Source: Eunapius fragilis (Eukaryota; Porifera; Demospongiae; Spongillida; Spongillidae). Taken from it: 64,000 nt of DNA. The first letter of the stretch is position 1; the number at the start of each line of letters is the position of its first letter. Below are positions 20,915 through 32,301 of this stretch, one piece after another. Location: assembly GCA_963681505.1 (NCBI GenBank), contig OY811979.1:2201414-2265413 (forward strand), in the 5' to 3' direction. Position numbers and translations under genes: made by a program. The notes under the pieces are model-generated. The model made no database searches. It had not been told where the DNA came from and was given only the letters and a program-made list of their open reading frames with translations.

Positions 20915-21482
20915 GGGTGGAATGGTGTAGTAAAAATAAAAATTCGTTTTATTCCTAACATCGCTGTCATTAACGTATCCAGCTGATTTTTGAATTCACT
21001 TCCATTGTCAGTTGTCAACACCTTTGGAATGCCCATTCTCATAAAGATCTGTATATGGTAAACATAAATGAATACATAAATGAATTGTTACTATTATGAC
21101 AGCATATAATGAACCTGCAACATGATGAGCGCTCTTATCTGGTAGTGGAATTAAAGTCACTTATTGTAAGGATATACTTGTTTCCTTAGGTAGTAACAGG
21201 ATTCTGTGGTCCTACAAAATCAATACCCACATGAAACCACGGAGATTTTACTGTTATTGGAATTAGCTGAGCGGTTTGTGTCACTGTTTTTCGGTTTGCT
21301 CTTTGACATGTATCACAGGAGCATATCTATAAGAATAATTTTTAAACTGATGTATTTAAGGTGGAATTTTAACAATTTACTTGCCATTTCTATCACATCG
21401 TTGACAAATCCACTCCATTTGAAACGTTCTGTGATTCTAGCAATTGTTCTCTTTTCTCCCATGTGACCGGCTGTTGGGTCAA
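20915..21482 (-). pseudogene. KRBA2-like integrase gene remnant with introns
   Basis: Reading the minus strand from 21482: DPTAGHMGEKRTIARITERF then KWSGFVNDVIEM (first half of the H2C2 finger), an intron with a GC donor (ATG followed by GCAAGT) and a TTATAG acceptor, then ICSCDTCQRANRK (second half). WFHVGIDFVGP follows with the first catalytic Asp, then a stop and a deletion around GNKYILTISDF. A last exon carries MGIPKVLTTDNGSEFKNQL with the second catalytic Asp and TTPFHPQ. The spacing from Trp to the Cys pair matches the family exactly when the intron is removed. The stop and missing segment between the two Asp exons make it a pseudogene. Confidence 0.65.
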
Positions 21483-21499
21483 AGTGACAGGCTTCTAAA

Positions 21500-22480
21500 A
21501 TCTTCAGCTGTTTGCGGCGGTGAAGCAGTGAAGAACATCATTGTCAAATTGACTAAACACTGACACTGACATTGGCGAAGGAGGTGTAGACCATGCTAGG
21601 TGGGCGAGCTTACAGAAACTAGCACATGATCTCAGGATGGTGACAGCAACTTGTGGGTTGCACAGTTGGGGTAGAAGTGATAATAGATGTAATGCATCTT
21701 TTCTTTTGGATTCGATGTACTGAGCACAATACTCCACACACCCGATGGGGGCACCTAGTAATTCAAAGTGTGGACAGGTCGAGCATGGAATGTCAGATGG
21801 GAACATGGAGAGCTCTTGGGCACAGAATAATTTACATTTACCCAAATTAATGTGGAGACCAGTATTGTCACTGTTGCATGTTGGCTTGCAAAATTTTTAG
21901 AGCTCTGGATACTGCATCTCTTGGTCCTGCCAAAGCCCCATCATTGAGATACCAACAGTTCAGCAGCATTTCTTTGCACTGAGGGTCAGCAGACATTTTA
22001 AGAATGGTGCAGTGCAGAACGAGGGCAAAAAGAAGTGGGCCTTAAGGGTCACCTTGTTGGACACCTGATGCCGATATTAACTGACCCATTGGATGCCACA
22101 ACTTTTGGTGCTATGAACAGCACCAAGTCACCCATGGAAGAAGCTAAGGGAAGTGGATGGCACACTGGTTAAGGACAGCTTCCCGAGACACTAAGTTCAA
22201 TGCATTTTGCATATCAACTTTTAAGATGGCAAAATCTCCATTATTTCAGTTGTCCTCAATAACTTGCCTAAGCTTATGCACAATTTTTACGGTGCCAGCT
22301 GGACAAGCTACTCCAAACTGAAATGGATTGAAGAATTGTGAGGCCCTTTCCTTTGTTAAAATGCAGGCACATTTACCCACAAGGCGTCTCAAAAAATTCT
22401 CCTACAGCGATCGGTCGAACATCCCATCCAGTGCCTTTGGATTTCAATAGAGATGACAAAAACAATTTCTTCCATTGTGG
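21500..22480 (-). pseudogene. Reverse-transcriptase pseudogene, N and middle part
   Basis: Across three frames the minus strand gives GTGWDVRPIAVGEF, then ILKVDMQNALN, then GVQQGDP with LFALVL, then CWYLNDGALAGPRDA. These correspond to RT motifs, with the usual Tyr-x-Asp-Asp replaced by YLND. The downstream frame (21504-21845) is open and reads SDIPCSTCPHFELLGAPIG then QVAVTILRSCASFCKLAHLA, the thumb-like region of the same invertebrate family. Many small frameshifts are present. The C-terminal part of this family appears separately at 58848-59472. Confidence 0.6.
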
Positions 22481-22918
22481 CGCATGTAGATGTATGATGT
22501 ATACATATCATAGATAAGGTTACAATAAAACCTTGTTAGGGTAGCGATTGTATTACTCACGGCATGGAAAACAATTTAAGCACCAAAACACAAAGTTTAA
22601 TAGTGAGTGAAATGAAAATCTTGTATGCAAAATACTCTTTTGTTCAACCTAGTGATAGAATTAAAACACATGCACAGAAGGGTGATTTTGCTGGACACTG
22701 TCATACATAAGTATAACCTTTTTGTTTTAGCAATTATACACATAGTACAAAACTCTGTGCATATATGTATAAATATATATATATGTATCTTTTTACTGTG
22801 CTGCATATTGGATCTGTGCAATCTTTCACATAAGTCATTCTTATGTTCATCAGTGTACTGTGATTGCTCCACTTGGTGTGTATGTCCAAATTATTTATAT
22901 AGTTACATCACATTGCAG
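22481..22918. other. AT-rich region upstream of the receptor gene
   Basis: It contains ATATATAT-rich sequence near 22760-22790 and would hold the promoter of the gene starting at 22919. No specific promoter element can be assigned. Confidence 0.3.
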
Positions 22919-22973
22919 ATGCAACTGAAGCCTGCTCTCTACTTCATGTTGTGTCTACACCTGCCAATTACAA
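22919..22973 (+). CDS. Receptor exon 1: signal peptide
   Basis: An ATG at 22919 opens MQLKPALYFMLCLHLPITS, a short basic start followed by a hydrophobic core, typical of a signal peptide. It ends at a donor (ACAA followed by GTACGA) in phase 1, giving Ser across the junction with the Ig exon 192 bp later. Confidence 0.55.
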
Positions 22974-23165
22974 GTACGAACAATTATGTACTGAATTAGG
23001 TTCACCACAAATAATCTGACATAGCAATGATTTTTCAACATGTATAACCTCCCTTCATTCTGTGTCTATCAAAAAACTCCTCATCAATCTGTCTTCACAA
23101 AAATGTGCACTCATGATATAGCTGCCTTATACCTGCATGTGTACTATATGTTTTACCATTTTCAG

Positions 23166-23477
23166 GTACTACTGGTTTTGTAGTCCTCATACCTCAAGGG
23201 AACTACATTGTGTTTCAGAACAATGCGACAGCTGTTTTCAGCTGTTCTGGAAATGGATATGTTGTTAGCTGGTTTTTGAATGGAAGTGGTTATAATCCAG
23301 AAAATGCACTAATGGGAATAACAGTTGTCCCTGGAACAAACTCCAAAAGTGAAACCTCATCTCGTCTCTATGTCTCATCTAATCCTACCTACAATAATAC
23401 TGAAGTGTACTGTAAAGTGATTGATATCAACTTCACCAACATACAGACTAGTGGACTAACTAATCTGGCCATTCAAG
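23166..23477 (+). CDS. Receptor exon 2: Ig-like domain
   Basis: This 104-codon symmetric phase-1 exon sits between TTTTCAG and GTAAGA. It shows the Ig pattern: AVFSCSGNG with the first Cys, VVSWFLNGS with the core Trp 10 residues later, SSRLYVSS on strand E and EVYCKV with the second Cys after a Tyr. Several Asn-x-Thr/Ser sites (for example NNTEVY and NFTN) suggest glycosylation. Length and pattern suit a V- or I-set-like domain. The phase-1 borders are the usual sign of a shuffled extracellular module. Confidence 0.8.
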
Positions 23478-26400
23478 GTAAGATTTATAGATTATTTTGG
23501 TGAGACCCCGCACGTCCCCTGAGAGTCATGAATGTGATAAAATTTGGATGGGATAGGCGGGCAGATTTCAAGCAAAAACATCGAAAACTTATCCTGAATG
23601 CTAACCAACAACCGATCTAATTAAAGGCATATAGTTCGCAATGTCGCAAAGCAACATACAAATTATACTTGCCTTATATATCAAGTTAATAGTGTATGCC
23701 CAGTAAAAAGAGCTAGAGAAATGATGGCCAGACACTATGATATTACACTTTCATGTAACACAATAAAATATATACTCCATGACTACCACCACCCTTTATT
23801 TATGAGTGATTATTTGGGTACATTACATTATCAGGGATTTTGTACATGATGAATTATGTTGTTAGATGCATCCATGCATTATGTGTGTCCCTTTTATCTG
23901 TCGAATGACTGTGGAACAATAATTAGCAGAGTTACGTGAGCTTTGAAGGTAAACACAACCGTCTAAAATTTTTTCCTTTTCAAACATTCTGCATCAGTAT
24001 CAAAAGCCAGTAACATTGTAGATGCCATCAAAGGCTCTAAGCAGTTTTCCACATCTTCCTGATGTCAGAAGAAGCATCAAACATGCACAAAACCCTTTAA
24101 AAGTCTGATGATACAAACTAGCCATGGTCCTAACTAATGTGATCATTAACCAGACTCATCATAGTTAACAGTCTTGCACATCTCCCTACATCATTTTGAC
24201 TCATTACCAGTTGAATTCCGTGACTCACTTACAATGTGTTACCATAAGCCCTTCATCAAGGTGCTAGCTAACTGTATTGTGTGATGGGTGTGAGGATGAT
24301 TTCAACCTTCCTCTCGACTGCAGAAAAGTGGACTTGTCACAATGAAATCAGGGACGCAATAGGTGACATAGCATAAACTGTGTACAAGGAGGTAATTATG
24401 TTTATCTCTAGTCCACAATGTGTGTGCATTAGGAGCTGAATTTAGTATGAGAGGGGTATGGCAGTCTCAAATGGTAGCGTTCTAAATACTTTTTATTGTT
24501 ACTGCTATTCGATCATCTGAGAAAATAATGTTGTGATGCTGCAGACGTACACTGGGCCTCCTTCACACCCCTTGGGAGTTCCAAGGTAATGAAGCAGAAA
24601 ACTTAAAAGTTGCTATCAAATGGAAAAATCATATCCAGAAGTGGCAGGATGTATCAGTACGAGTGAGGATATCTTTTGCAATATTGAGGGCACAAATCTA
24701 TGCCTAAGGGGTTCTCAAGCCAAATGGAGATGAGGTGCAGCAATCGATGATGGCGCTGGTCTGCCAAATCGCTCAGATATTGTAGCTGAGTGTTAAAGTT
24801 GAGGCTGGACATGACCTGAAGCATAAAATTGTCCCAATAAATCAAACACCCTAAAGATACTAGACAAAAGAATCATCCGAAACAACTTGTTCACAAGACG
24901 CAAAGTGAGACCTACTAAGTATGGGTCTAGATTTCACCTAATCAAAGTAAGGCTAAGACGACCCATATATAGGCTGTTCAGCATTTCTTCAGCATATGTA
25001 AGTGTTGGTTCTAACAGCCAGTCGTGAGACCAACTGCGACAAAGCCTGCCTTGCCTCTGTGCCCCAACATTTACAATACTCCACCACCATTGATGCTTTT
25101 GCTGCTTGCCCCTAGATGATATGCCCGCTTCTAAAATGTGTAAAGGATTAAAAGCAGCAGAAAAGCCTCTGTCCCAATTAGCCACTAAAATATCTGCTGG
25201 ACAAAACTTTGGCTTTTCATTACTCTAACAGCTACCCTTTTTAATTTTTGAAATTATTGTTAATTGAATGGACAATACAGTTTAACTATTACACATATGC
25301 GACAATAAACACAATAATATCATTAGTTATATTCTCAGACTTCAGTTTGTTATTCCTGTAGAGCTATCCTATCTAGGTTAACATGACTGTTATAGGACTT
25401 ATGTTAGTGTATAATGTAATAATAAATGTGCGTTTATTCCTTTTTATTCCCTATACCTGTGTATGATTTTATAATTATTATATCAATAAAAAATATTAAA
25501 AAGAAATCACTGACAAAAAACATGCCATAATTATAATCATTACTATTATTACATTAGCAATGTAGGGTGCATAAGGTGTGGTGCAAGCTCTGACAAATCC
25601 TACACGGTGCATTCCTAATGTCATTGTAATTGACTTTGTTCAATAAGGATCATGCTTTGATCTCCATGTTCCGATTTATTCCGTTTTCTGTTTAAACAGC
25701 TTATCCGTCCCTATCATCGCATTTGAAGATTTACACATGATATTATCATGACATCCATGCACTTCTCATGGAAGCATGTAATTGTATCCCTCAACATTTT
25801 CATTCTTTGCACTGGAGGGTGGGCACATCTCCCTCCTACACCCTCTCCTTTATTATTGTTTCCCTCCACCCCCTCCACCCCCCCCCCCACCTTTCATTAC
25901 CACTGAAGAGTAGAGGTAGCTACGTGCTATACAACATACCTTTGGGTGACTTTACAAGCATGTTCTGGACTTGTCTATTAGCAGTCCATTCCTATTCAGG
26001 CTCTGCATGTGCTTGATATTCTGGTTGGGTTGATGTGAATCACAAATGGAGCTGTTTTTGGAGCTAGCATTACAATAATGGCTCAGCCTCAATTATAATC
26101 AATAGCCATACTAAACACAGCTTATTTGTTGATGATTTGACTATGAATTCTCTTCAATGAGCATTTGAAAAAAAGGTCCAATAATTGAATGGAACCAAGG
26201 GAATTATATGGTGACTTGCTTAAAAATCTAGTCAAATATGTTGCATTGACAATACTCTCAGGAGATATGCTGTAAATAATATTTGGTATGTTTTCCCCAT
26301 ACTTTCTATGGAACGAGACCGTGAATTGATTCTTGAGTCCTGTTACTGCCCCCCCCCCCTACCCCAGTCATATTGATATATATGGTCCAGGATGCAGGAG

Positions 26401-26673
26401 AGGGCACCATTTCTGCATCGTGTCCCTGGGCCATACCGGTGACTATGCCACTAAGTTGTCTGATCTCTCTAAGTACCGGTTGGCATATAGTTTTTCTACA
26501 GCATGATCATTGTTCGACTGCTCTATTCAAATATACTTGCAAATGTTTTTCGGTTTACTGGATTGCTTTTTGACATTTCCTATGTATTGTTTATAAAGAG
26601 TCAACAAATGCATTATCTTGAAGAACCAACATGCCATGACACATCACTACATAACTATACCTTTTCGTTCTAG
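23478..26673. other. Receptor intron 2
   Basis: This is the intron between the Ig and FN3 exons. It holds a fragment of an RT-family C-terminus (24930-25200, minus) and poly-C tracts near 25880 and 26350. Otherwise AT-rich sequence without recognisable genes. Confidence 0.5.
24930..25200 (-). pseudogene. Fragment of a retroelement RT C-terminal region
   Basis: The minus frame reads PADILVANWDRGFSAAFNPL then LEAGISSRGKQQKHQ, and ends EEMLNSLYMGRLSLTLIR. This order (PD...NWD, AAFD-like, EAG, KH, then GRLSLTL) resembles the C-terminal part of a class of invertebrate RT proteins with a PD-D/E-K-like end. Stops and deletions are present. It is a small relic. Confidence 0.4.
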
Positions 26674-27021
26674 GTCCTCTAGATGCCCCATACAACTTCT
26701 CAGTAGCCATTTCAAATACCTCCTTCATACTCTCCTGGGGTGCTCCATACTCTCTTGATGTTACTGGCTGGACTTTTGATATATTCAATTACACCCTTTG
26801 TATGAATGTCACCATACATGGATGTCATACCATCCCCAGTGATCCAGACTGTACCTTCCCACGAACCTGTACTTCATCAGTCGATTTCACTGTCCCTTAT
26901 GCAAATGGAAGACTAAACAAGACCATTGTGGAATATGGTTATCCTATTCTGTTCACATTCTTTGCCATCAACGGAGCTGGGAATGGGGATGTGGCAAAAT
27001 ATATTTATAGAAATGATACAG
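26674..27021 (+). CDS. Receptor exon 3: fibronectin type III domain
   Basis: This 116-codon exon is phase 1 at both ends. It has the FN3 signature: DAPYNFSVAISNTSFILSWG with the strand-B Trp, WTFDIFNYTLC in strand C, and YPILFTFFAINGAGNG at the F strand and following turn. It carries an unusual Cys-rich insertion between strands C and E (four Cys in VTIHGCHTIPSDPDC and PRTC), which could form one or two extra disulphides. Five Asn-x-Ser/Thr sites are present. Confidence 0.78.
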
Positions 27022-27940
27022 GTAAGCATGGACATTATTTATATTACAATATTACCGATTACTAATGTAAATGTTTTGTCCCTAATCACACATGCATGTT
27101 CATGTTTCCCCATTCAGTGTTGCACATTGTGGTTTTCATACATTAATCAAAATATACTCTTTTATTACAAGTCTTGGAGCGTAGAATTGCAGCAGCCTAA
27201 ATGGGGTGGGTACAAGGTGAGAAAAGGTCTTTGTCAAAACACCCTTTTGGCCCCTGATTAATTAGATTATGTGGCATTCGAGGTTAATCAATTATTGCTA
27301 ATAGAAGCGATCCAATGGCTCCATACTACAATACTTTACAGGATGTAAAAATTCAAAAAATCTGCCACACAGTGATATTCTAAATGTGGTATTGTGCTGA
27401 GGGTGGAGATGGTGAAACAGTTCCTGAGGAGCTAGATGGTATCTTGGGGCATAGAGCCTCTGTATTCTTCCTCCCAGCCAATCACAAGTGATATGGGATG
27501 GGACCTACATGTAGAATTGTGCCCAAAATGATGTTACTCTGGGCCTCACTTTGGCTCTTACTGGCCCTGTGGTTAGGGCACACACCATGATAAATGAAAC
27601 CCTATTCTGGACAAGTTAGCTTATCAGGTCATCTTGTCCAGTGGGGATGGCATGACTTTCAGATAACGCACAGTTGGGAGCTAGATCGAAGTACATTATT
27701 CATATTCTAACAACACTTTACCTTTTACAATAGCCTATATCCGTTCATCGGCAGTAAGTTGCTGTAAAAGCATGAAATAAAGTCGAATTGTAAACAAAAT
27801 GGCGACATTTAGAAACGGGCTTCATAAAATTCGTGACCACACACATTGGCAAAAGAACTAAGTAGTGCATGAATGTTGTGTTCCATATAGGAGAAAATAC
27901 TCGTCCCCATTATGTCCGTACCCAGTCCCACCTAAAGTTT
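27022..27940. other. Receptor intron 3, first part
   Basis: No gene is recognised. The frame continuing from the FN3 exon past its GTAAGC donor is intronic. Confidence 0.4.
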
Positions 27941-27944
27941 CTCC

Positions 27945-28100
27945 TTCTTCATCTTTTATCTTTCTTCTTTCTTCTTTCTTCTTCTTCCTATTCCTATTAC
28001 TCTTCCTTTTCCTCCTTTTCCTCTTCTTCTATCTCTTCCTCTTCCTCTTCCTCTTCCTCTTCCTCCCTCCACCTCCTCCTTCCTCTTCCACCTCCTCCTC
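27945..28100. repeat. Polypyrimidine CTTCCT microsatellite
   Basis: A run of CTT, TTCC and CTTCCT units of about 155 bp on the plus strand, ending in CCTCCT-rich sequence. The Leu/Phe/Ser ORFs here are artefacts. Confidence 0.85.
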
Positions 28101-28503
28101 TATATTAGCACGCACATTTTAATATGACAACATGCTGCTACTATAGGCCTTTTTCATTTTTCTTTTTCAATCAGAAGCCTTCTTCCCTTGCTTTTATCAC
28201 CACCATTACCTTTGATTACTATATACCACCTACCTTCTCGTATAGACAACGTTTTATTTTATCATTAGTATTCATAAGAAATCATGCACGAGGTCCAAGT
28301 TTGCTGAATGAATTCATTGTCTTAAACTGGTACGTTTTTGTATGGTAAGGCCACGTGATTAATGATCAGATCAGCGGTTTTTCTTGAGATTATTGGTGTT
28401 CATTGTATTCCGTATGCTTTGTGTATAGCTGTTGTGTTTAACGTTAGAAAATTCTCAGGATGTCCAAATACTGTAATATTGCAGGGAAATCACAGTGATA
28501 CAA

Positions 28504-28656
28504 AAACTGTTCTCCTTTTTGATATTGCTCGATTGCCACTAAAAGCGAAGTGACCCGACTCTTGGCTGTCCCGCTAGACGCGAGTGACGTTTTTTTAATG
28601 ACATTCATGATACTGCAGGATTCCTATATGGAACCTACTCGCGTAGGTTCCGATTC
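28504..28656 (+). repeat. Dispersed repeat copy (pair with 6628)
   Basis: Same sequence as 6628-6752 with a short insertion (GACCCGACTCTTGGCTGTCC). It contains the GGAACCTACTCGCGTAGG palindrome and runs directly into the MITE M1 remnant. Confidence 0.75.
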
Positions 28657-28675
28657 TGGTACCAATCCATAATGT

Positions 28676-28765
28676 GTCTTGTTTCCTTGCTTTTTACACC
28701 ACCAATCCCAATCCTACATCCCACTCTATTTCTCAAAGAGAAATTTTAAAAATCTACTTGTATTT
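28676..28765 (+). mobile_element. MITE family M1, right-arm remnant
   Basis: GTTTCCTTGCTTTTTACACC and a CCCACTCTATTTCTC end with AGAGAAAT match the right half of the copy at 20361-20630. The left half is absent. Confidence 0.5.
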
Positions 28766-28775
28766 TTATGTGTGT

Positions 28776-28953
28776 GACATGCAGTGACATATACTGGAAA
28801 GGCGTCGCCGTTAATGCGATACACCATTCGTTTAAGCAGCTTGATACGGTGGAAAAGTTACGCTATAAAGAGAAGCTTGGTATGCTAGGGGTAACCACGG
28901 ACCCATACAGACATCAAAAGATGTTTCGCCGGCCCACAAAGTGTTTTCTTTGA
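28776..28953 (+). pseudogene. Fragment of the SWIM/YqaJ-type gene first exon
   Basis: The frame contains FKQLDTVEKLRYKEKLGMLG then TTDPYRHQ, equivalent to KGPEKERYERKLQCL ... DPYNI at the start of the gene at 14823. It is preceded by an acceptor-like CATGCAG and ends without the continuation, so it is an isolated exon relic in the receptor intron. Confidence 0.4.
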
Positions 28954-29032
28954 GACATATCACAAGGGCTGCGTAAATAATGACAGCTCAAACTCCGCAA
29001 TTGAGGCGCAGAATCTCAACAACCCTACACCG

Positions 29033-29234
29033 TGTTAACATGCTTTATATCTCAATACACCCACCAGACACCACCTCACGTGGATCCTGCTTGGCGCTAC
29101 CGTTGCGCGTTCTATCTTAACACAAAATGGTTTACAGTAGGAGTCATTAAATTCCTTGCCTTGATTATGTTTATTAATATAGATGACAAAAAACGCTCAG
29201 CAAGCCAGGTCATGCCAGAGCATGCTCCTTAACA
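29033..29234 (-). repeat. 3' LTR of gypsy element G1
   Basis: On the minus strand it begins TGTTAAGGAGCATGCTCTGG and ends TGTTAACA, with an AATAAA-type signal inside. A purine-rich tract (GTGGGGGAGG) directly precedes it. Only its first 35 bp recur at 32267-32301. Confidence 0.7.
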
Positions 29235-29247
29235 CCTCCCCCACTGG
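29235..29247 (-). other. Polypurine tract of G1
   Basis: CCAGTGGGGGAGG on the minus strand abuts the TG of the 3' LTR, the expected site of plus-strand priming. Confidence 0.6.
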
Positions 29248-29259
29248 TCTCAGAGGTCA

Positions 29260-30380
29260 TGTTCACTTTTTAATCACGATTGACCTCCGTAGATTTTCTG
29301 GACCATAGTCTCCTCCAGTAAGCAAACGTGGATTGTGAGGTTTGGGGTTTGGTGGTTGCTTAGGTTCTGGAATAGAGGGCTCCTGAGGTGTTGGCATTGG
29401 TTTTTGGGCTTACTGAGAGCATGTCCTTAACTAGACAAAGTGTCTGAGTAACTCTCTCCAAGTGATAAATAGGAGGAATTAGAATCATGTGTGGAAGTAT
29501 CCCCCGGATCATCATCTTCTTGAATGCCATGCCTTGGCATCAGCGGTTCAAGATGTCGTCGCCATGTGACTCCTTTAGGGAACATTGAATGAACAAGAGC
29601 CAAAGACCTTTGTGACAACAACAGGGACCCATCTTGGCTCCTTCTCCCTCCTTGGACCACAGTATAGGGCATAACAGGGAGATCCTATCTAGAATGTCTG
29701 GGTCACGTTTTCAACTTGCTGGTGTCTCTCACTCAACTGGGACTTGGAAGCACTCTTTGCTTGTTTCCCTTGGGTTATGTGTGCTGGTGAAGGAAGCAAA
29801 ATATCTATTTTGCTTCTAATTCAGGATTTTACTGGGTGAATATCCTTCTGCCAGTGATGTCCTTCGGTACTGCATAAGGAATTCCTGTAGTGCTGCCTTG
29901 GGTGAGAGTGTTGACTTGCTGAGGGCCTGTTTGAAAGTTTGAACCATGCGCTCAGCTGCTCCATTAGTGGCTGGATGGTATGGCGCCCCAGTAAGATGCA
30001 CTATACCACGCTCACGGCACCAAGTCTGAAATTCTTTGATAGGAAAGATGTAGAAATTGTCTGTTACAATTGTTTGAGGGTATCTAAAGTGTGCACAGTT
30101 CTGCTCTAGTTGGTCAGTAGTAGCTTTGCTTGAGTTAGATGTTGCGGGATGAATGCAAGGGTTCTACCATAACTAACCAGTTACTGCTCAAGAAATGGAT
30201 AGCAATATCAACGTGGAGGATTGATGCTACCTGAAAAGCTACTTTGGCTACTTTGTTCTGGTGTTCCCCACATGTGCTGCATTGCTGACACTGATCCATA
30301 ATGTTCTTTCAATTCCTGGCCAGTATACTGCTGTAGGGGCTAACTGCTTAATTCTTTGGATGCCAAAATGCCCTACAGTA
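29260..30380 (-). pseudogene. G1 gypsy integrase and pol C-terminus, decayed
   Basis: The minus strand preserves CSTCGEHQNKVAKVAFQV of the H2C2 finger, the typical pol passage AERMVQTFKQALSKS after the third catalytic residue, and an end GGDYGPENLRRSIVIKK before a stop near 29265. These belong to a Ty3/gypsy integrase, which inserts the cDNA into the genome. Several stops and frameshifts interrupt it. Confidence 0.6.
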
Positions 30381-30390
30381 CTTGAGGCTG

Positions 30391-31104
30391 CTAGCTGGAA
30401 GGAATGACTACCCTGGATCCATTTATAATACAGCCATGAGCTACAGAGAGTGACATGGAAATCTTTCTGAAGTTTTCCATAGAATAGTCCTTTGTTTGAA
30501 TCTCTGGGACTCTCTCAGGCCATCCTTCTCTGGAACAATGAATCACATTTGAAATCACTGGGTCGTTTGCTGACTGACTTGCTAGAACACCAGGGTCTGT
30601 GGGGTTGAGCTGCTGACCTATTGTGCGGATAGCACAGACCACATCTACATCTGCCTCATCCTCCTCCCCATCAAAACTGGTATCTGCTTCCGCTGGAAGG
30701 CGGCTAAGGGCATCTGCGTTCCCATGCTCCGATGTCTTCCTATATTCAATGCTGTATTGATTCTGGTTGAGCATCAGTGCCCATCGAGCCAATTTGTTAG
30801 CAGCTAACACCTGGGCTGCTCTGTGTGGACCAAATAAAGCAATGAGAGGCTTATGATCCGTCACCAAAATGATGCTGCGACCATACAGAAACTGGTGGAA
30901 CTTCTTTAATGCAAATATAATGGCTTGCGCTTCTTTTTGAATTTGGCTGTATTTGCGTTGAGTCTCTGTAAGCGTCTTGGAGACGTTTGCAATCGGCCGT
31001 TCGCTGCCATCTGGATATCGGTGAAAAAGGACTGCTCCAATACCAACCTCTGATGCATCACAAAAGATTCCGATTGGAACGGAAGATTGAAAATGAGCCA
31101 ACAC
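30391..31104 (-). pseudogene. G1 gypsy RNase H to H2C2 segment (open 237 codons)
   Basis: The open frame reads GIFCDASEVGIGAVLFHRYP (first RNase H Asp and following strand), KEAQAIIFALKKFHQFLYG (Glu helix), LVTDHKPL (third acidic residue) and HGNADALSRLP, the classic end of gypsy RNase H. This domain removes the RNA template. It continues a decayed RT upstream and a decayed integrase downstream, so it is a remnant although open. Confidence 0.75.
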
Positions 31105-31167
31105 GGTATCTGCACATAAGCTCTTCTTCAGCTCCCTAAAGGCTGCTTCTTCAGTAGAATCCCTTTT

Positions 31168-31904
31168 CTACTTGGTGTCCTTCTTAGTGAGCTGATGCAA
31201 TGGTGCTAACTCTGTAGCTAGATTGGGCAAGAACTTGCTATAAAACTGTACTGAACCCAGAAAAGAACGAAGACTGCTGACGTTTGTAGGAGGAGGCATC
31301 TGTACCAGTGCATCAACCTTCGATCCTTTAGCAATCCCCTTTTGAGAGAGAGTATGCCCCAAGTACTCGATGGATGGTTCTGCAAACTGCATTTTTCCAA
31401 GCGGCATCTGAGACCTTTGTCCTGTAGACGTTGCAGAAGGGCACAGAGGTTCTCCAGATGTTCTGAAGCATTCATACCACTAACCAGGATGTCGTCAAAA
31501 TAGGTGTATGCTCCATTGAGGTCTCCTGTCAGCTGATCCATGATTTCTTGGAAATAGCCTGGGGCAGAGCTAATGCCAAATGGAAGTCGAAGTTGGAGCA
31601 GAACCCCACGATGGGTACACAGTGCAAGCCTCTTCTGGCTTTCTGGACCAAGCATTACAGGCATCTGCTAGATCTATCTTGGAGAAACCGTATCCACCGC
31701 TGAGTTTTCGCATCAAGTCCTCAGGAAGGGGAATTGGATAACGGTGAGTTCTAACTGAGCATTGACAGCCACTGAATAATCACCACAAACTTGTAGCTTG
31801 CCATTATTTTGACCTGGTAGAACCTTTTTACGAATCGGGACCCAATAGCCACTTGATAGCATCTGGAGACTTGAGCGAGTGCAGGTTCTCCAAGTTTCTT
31901 CCAA
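31168..31904 (-). pseudogene. G1 gypsy reverse transcriptase, decayed
   Basis: Fragments in different frames include PIRKKVLPGQNNGKLQVCGD, LRLPFGISSAPGYFQEIMDQ and the catalytic YFDDILVSG, then RSFLGSVQFYSKFLPNLATE of the connection region. The order is that of a Ty3/gypsy RT. At least three frame breaks separate them. Confidence 0.7.
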
Positions 31905-32220
31905 AAGTCCTTGGAACAGAAGTTGTCGCCAGCTCCAGTATCAACTTCGATAGTGAGTTGCTACCCACTAACCCAGACTGACTGTTTCAGTTGCGGAATA
32001 GAATTAATGCTTTTGACTGTTGTCAGTGCACGCCTAGAGATTATCTTGACAGACCCCTCATCCTCCTTTTTCTTCTGATTGAAGGTGTCCCATCTTCTGA
32101 CAGAAATGGCAGGTGCTTTTTATGTGAGGACAGTCCTTAATTAATTAGATAAGTGCCACACCTCGGGCAAAATCCTTTGGCAAAATCCCTCCTTTTCTGA
32201 TCCTTGCTCTTGAACTTCGG
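31905..32220 (-). pseudogene. G1 gypsy zinc knuckle and protease remnants
   Basis: The minus strand gives CPRCGT and CQKMGH zinc-knuckle pieces, then LTIEVDTGAGDNFCSKD with the Asp-Thr-Gly protease site. Stops lie between. The gag upstream of this was not recognised and may be deleted, since the LTR remnant lies only 50 bp further. Confidence 0.55.
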
Positions 32221-32266
32221 TTTCAACACAGAGTGCCCAACACATGTATATAATTTTCACCTAAAA

Positions 32267-32301
32267 GCAAGCCAGGCCATGCCAGAGCATGCTCCTTAAC
32301 A
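32267..32301 (-). repeat. Truncated 5' LTR of G1
   Basis: The 35 bp are identical, apart from one or two bases, to the start of the 29033-29234 LTR (TGTTAAGGAGCATGCTCTGG). Homology then stops, so most of the 5' LTR and the leader are lost. Confidence 0.65.

Noticed and set aside
22597-22872. Minus-strand ORF opposite the signal-peptide exon
   Set aside because: Shadow frame in AT-rich sequence. The plus-strand reading gives the signal peptide that splices in phase to the Ig exon.
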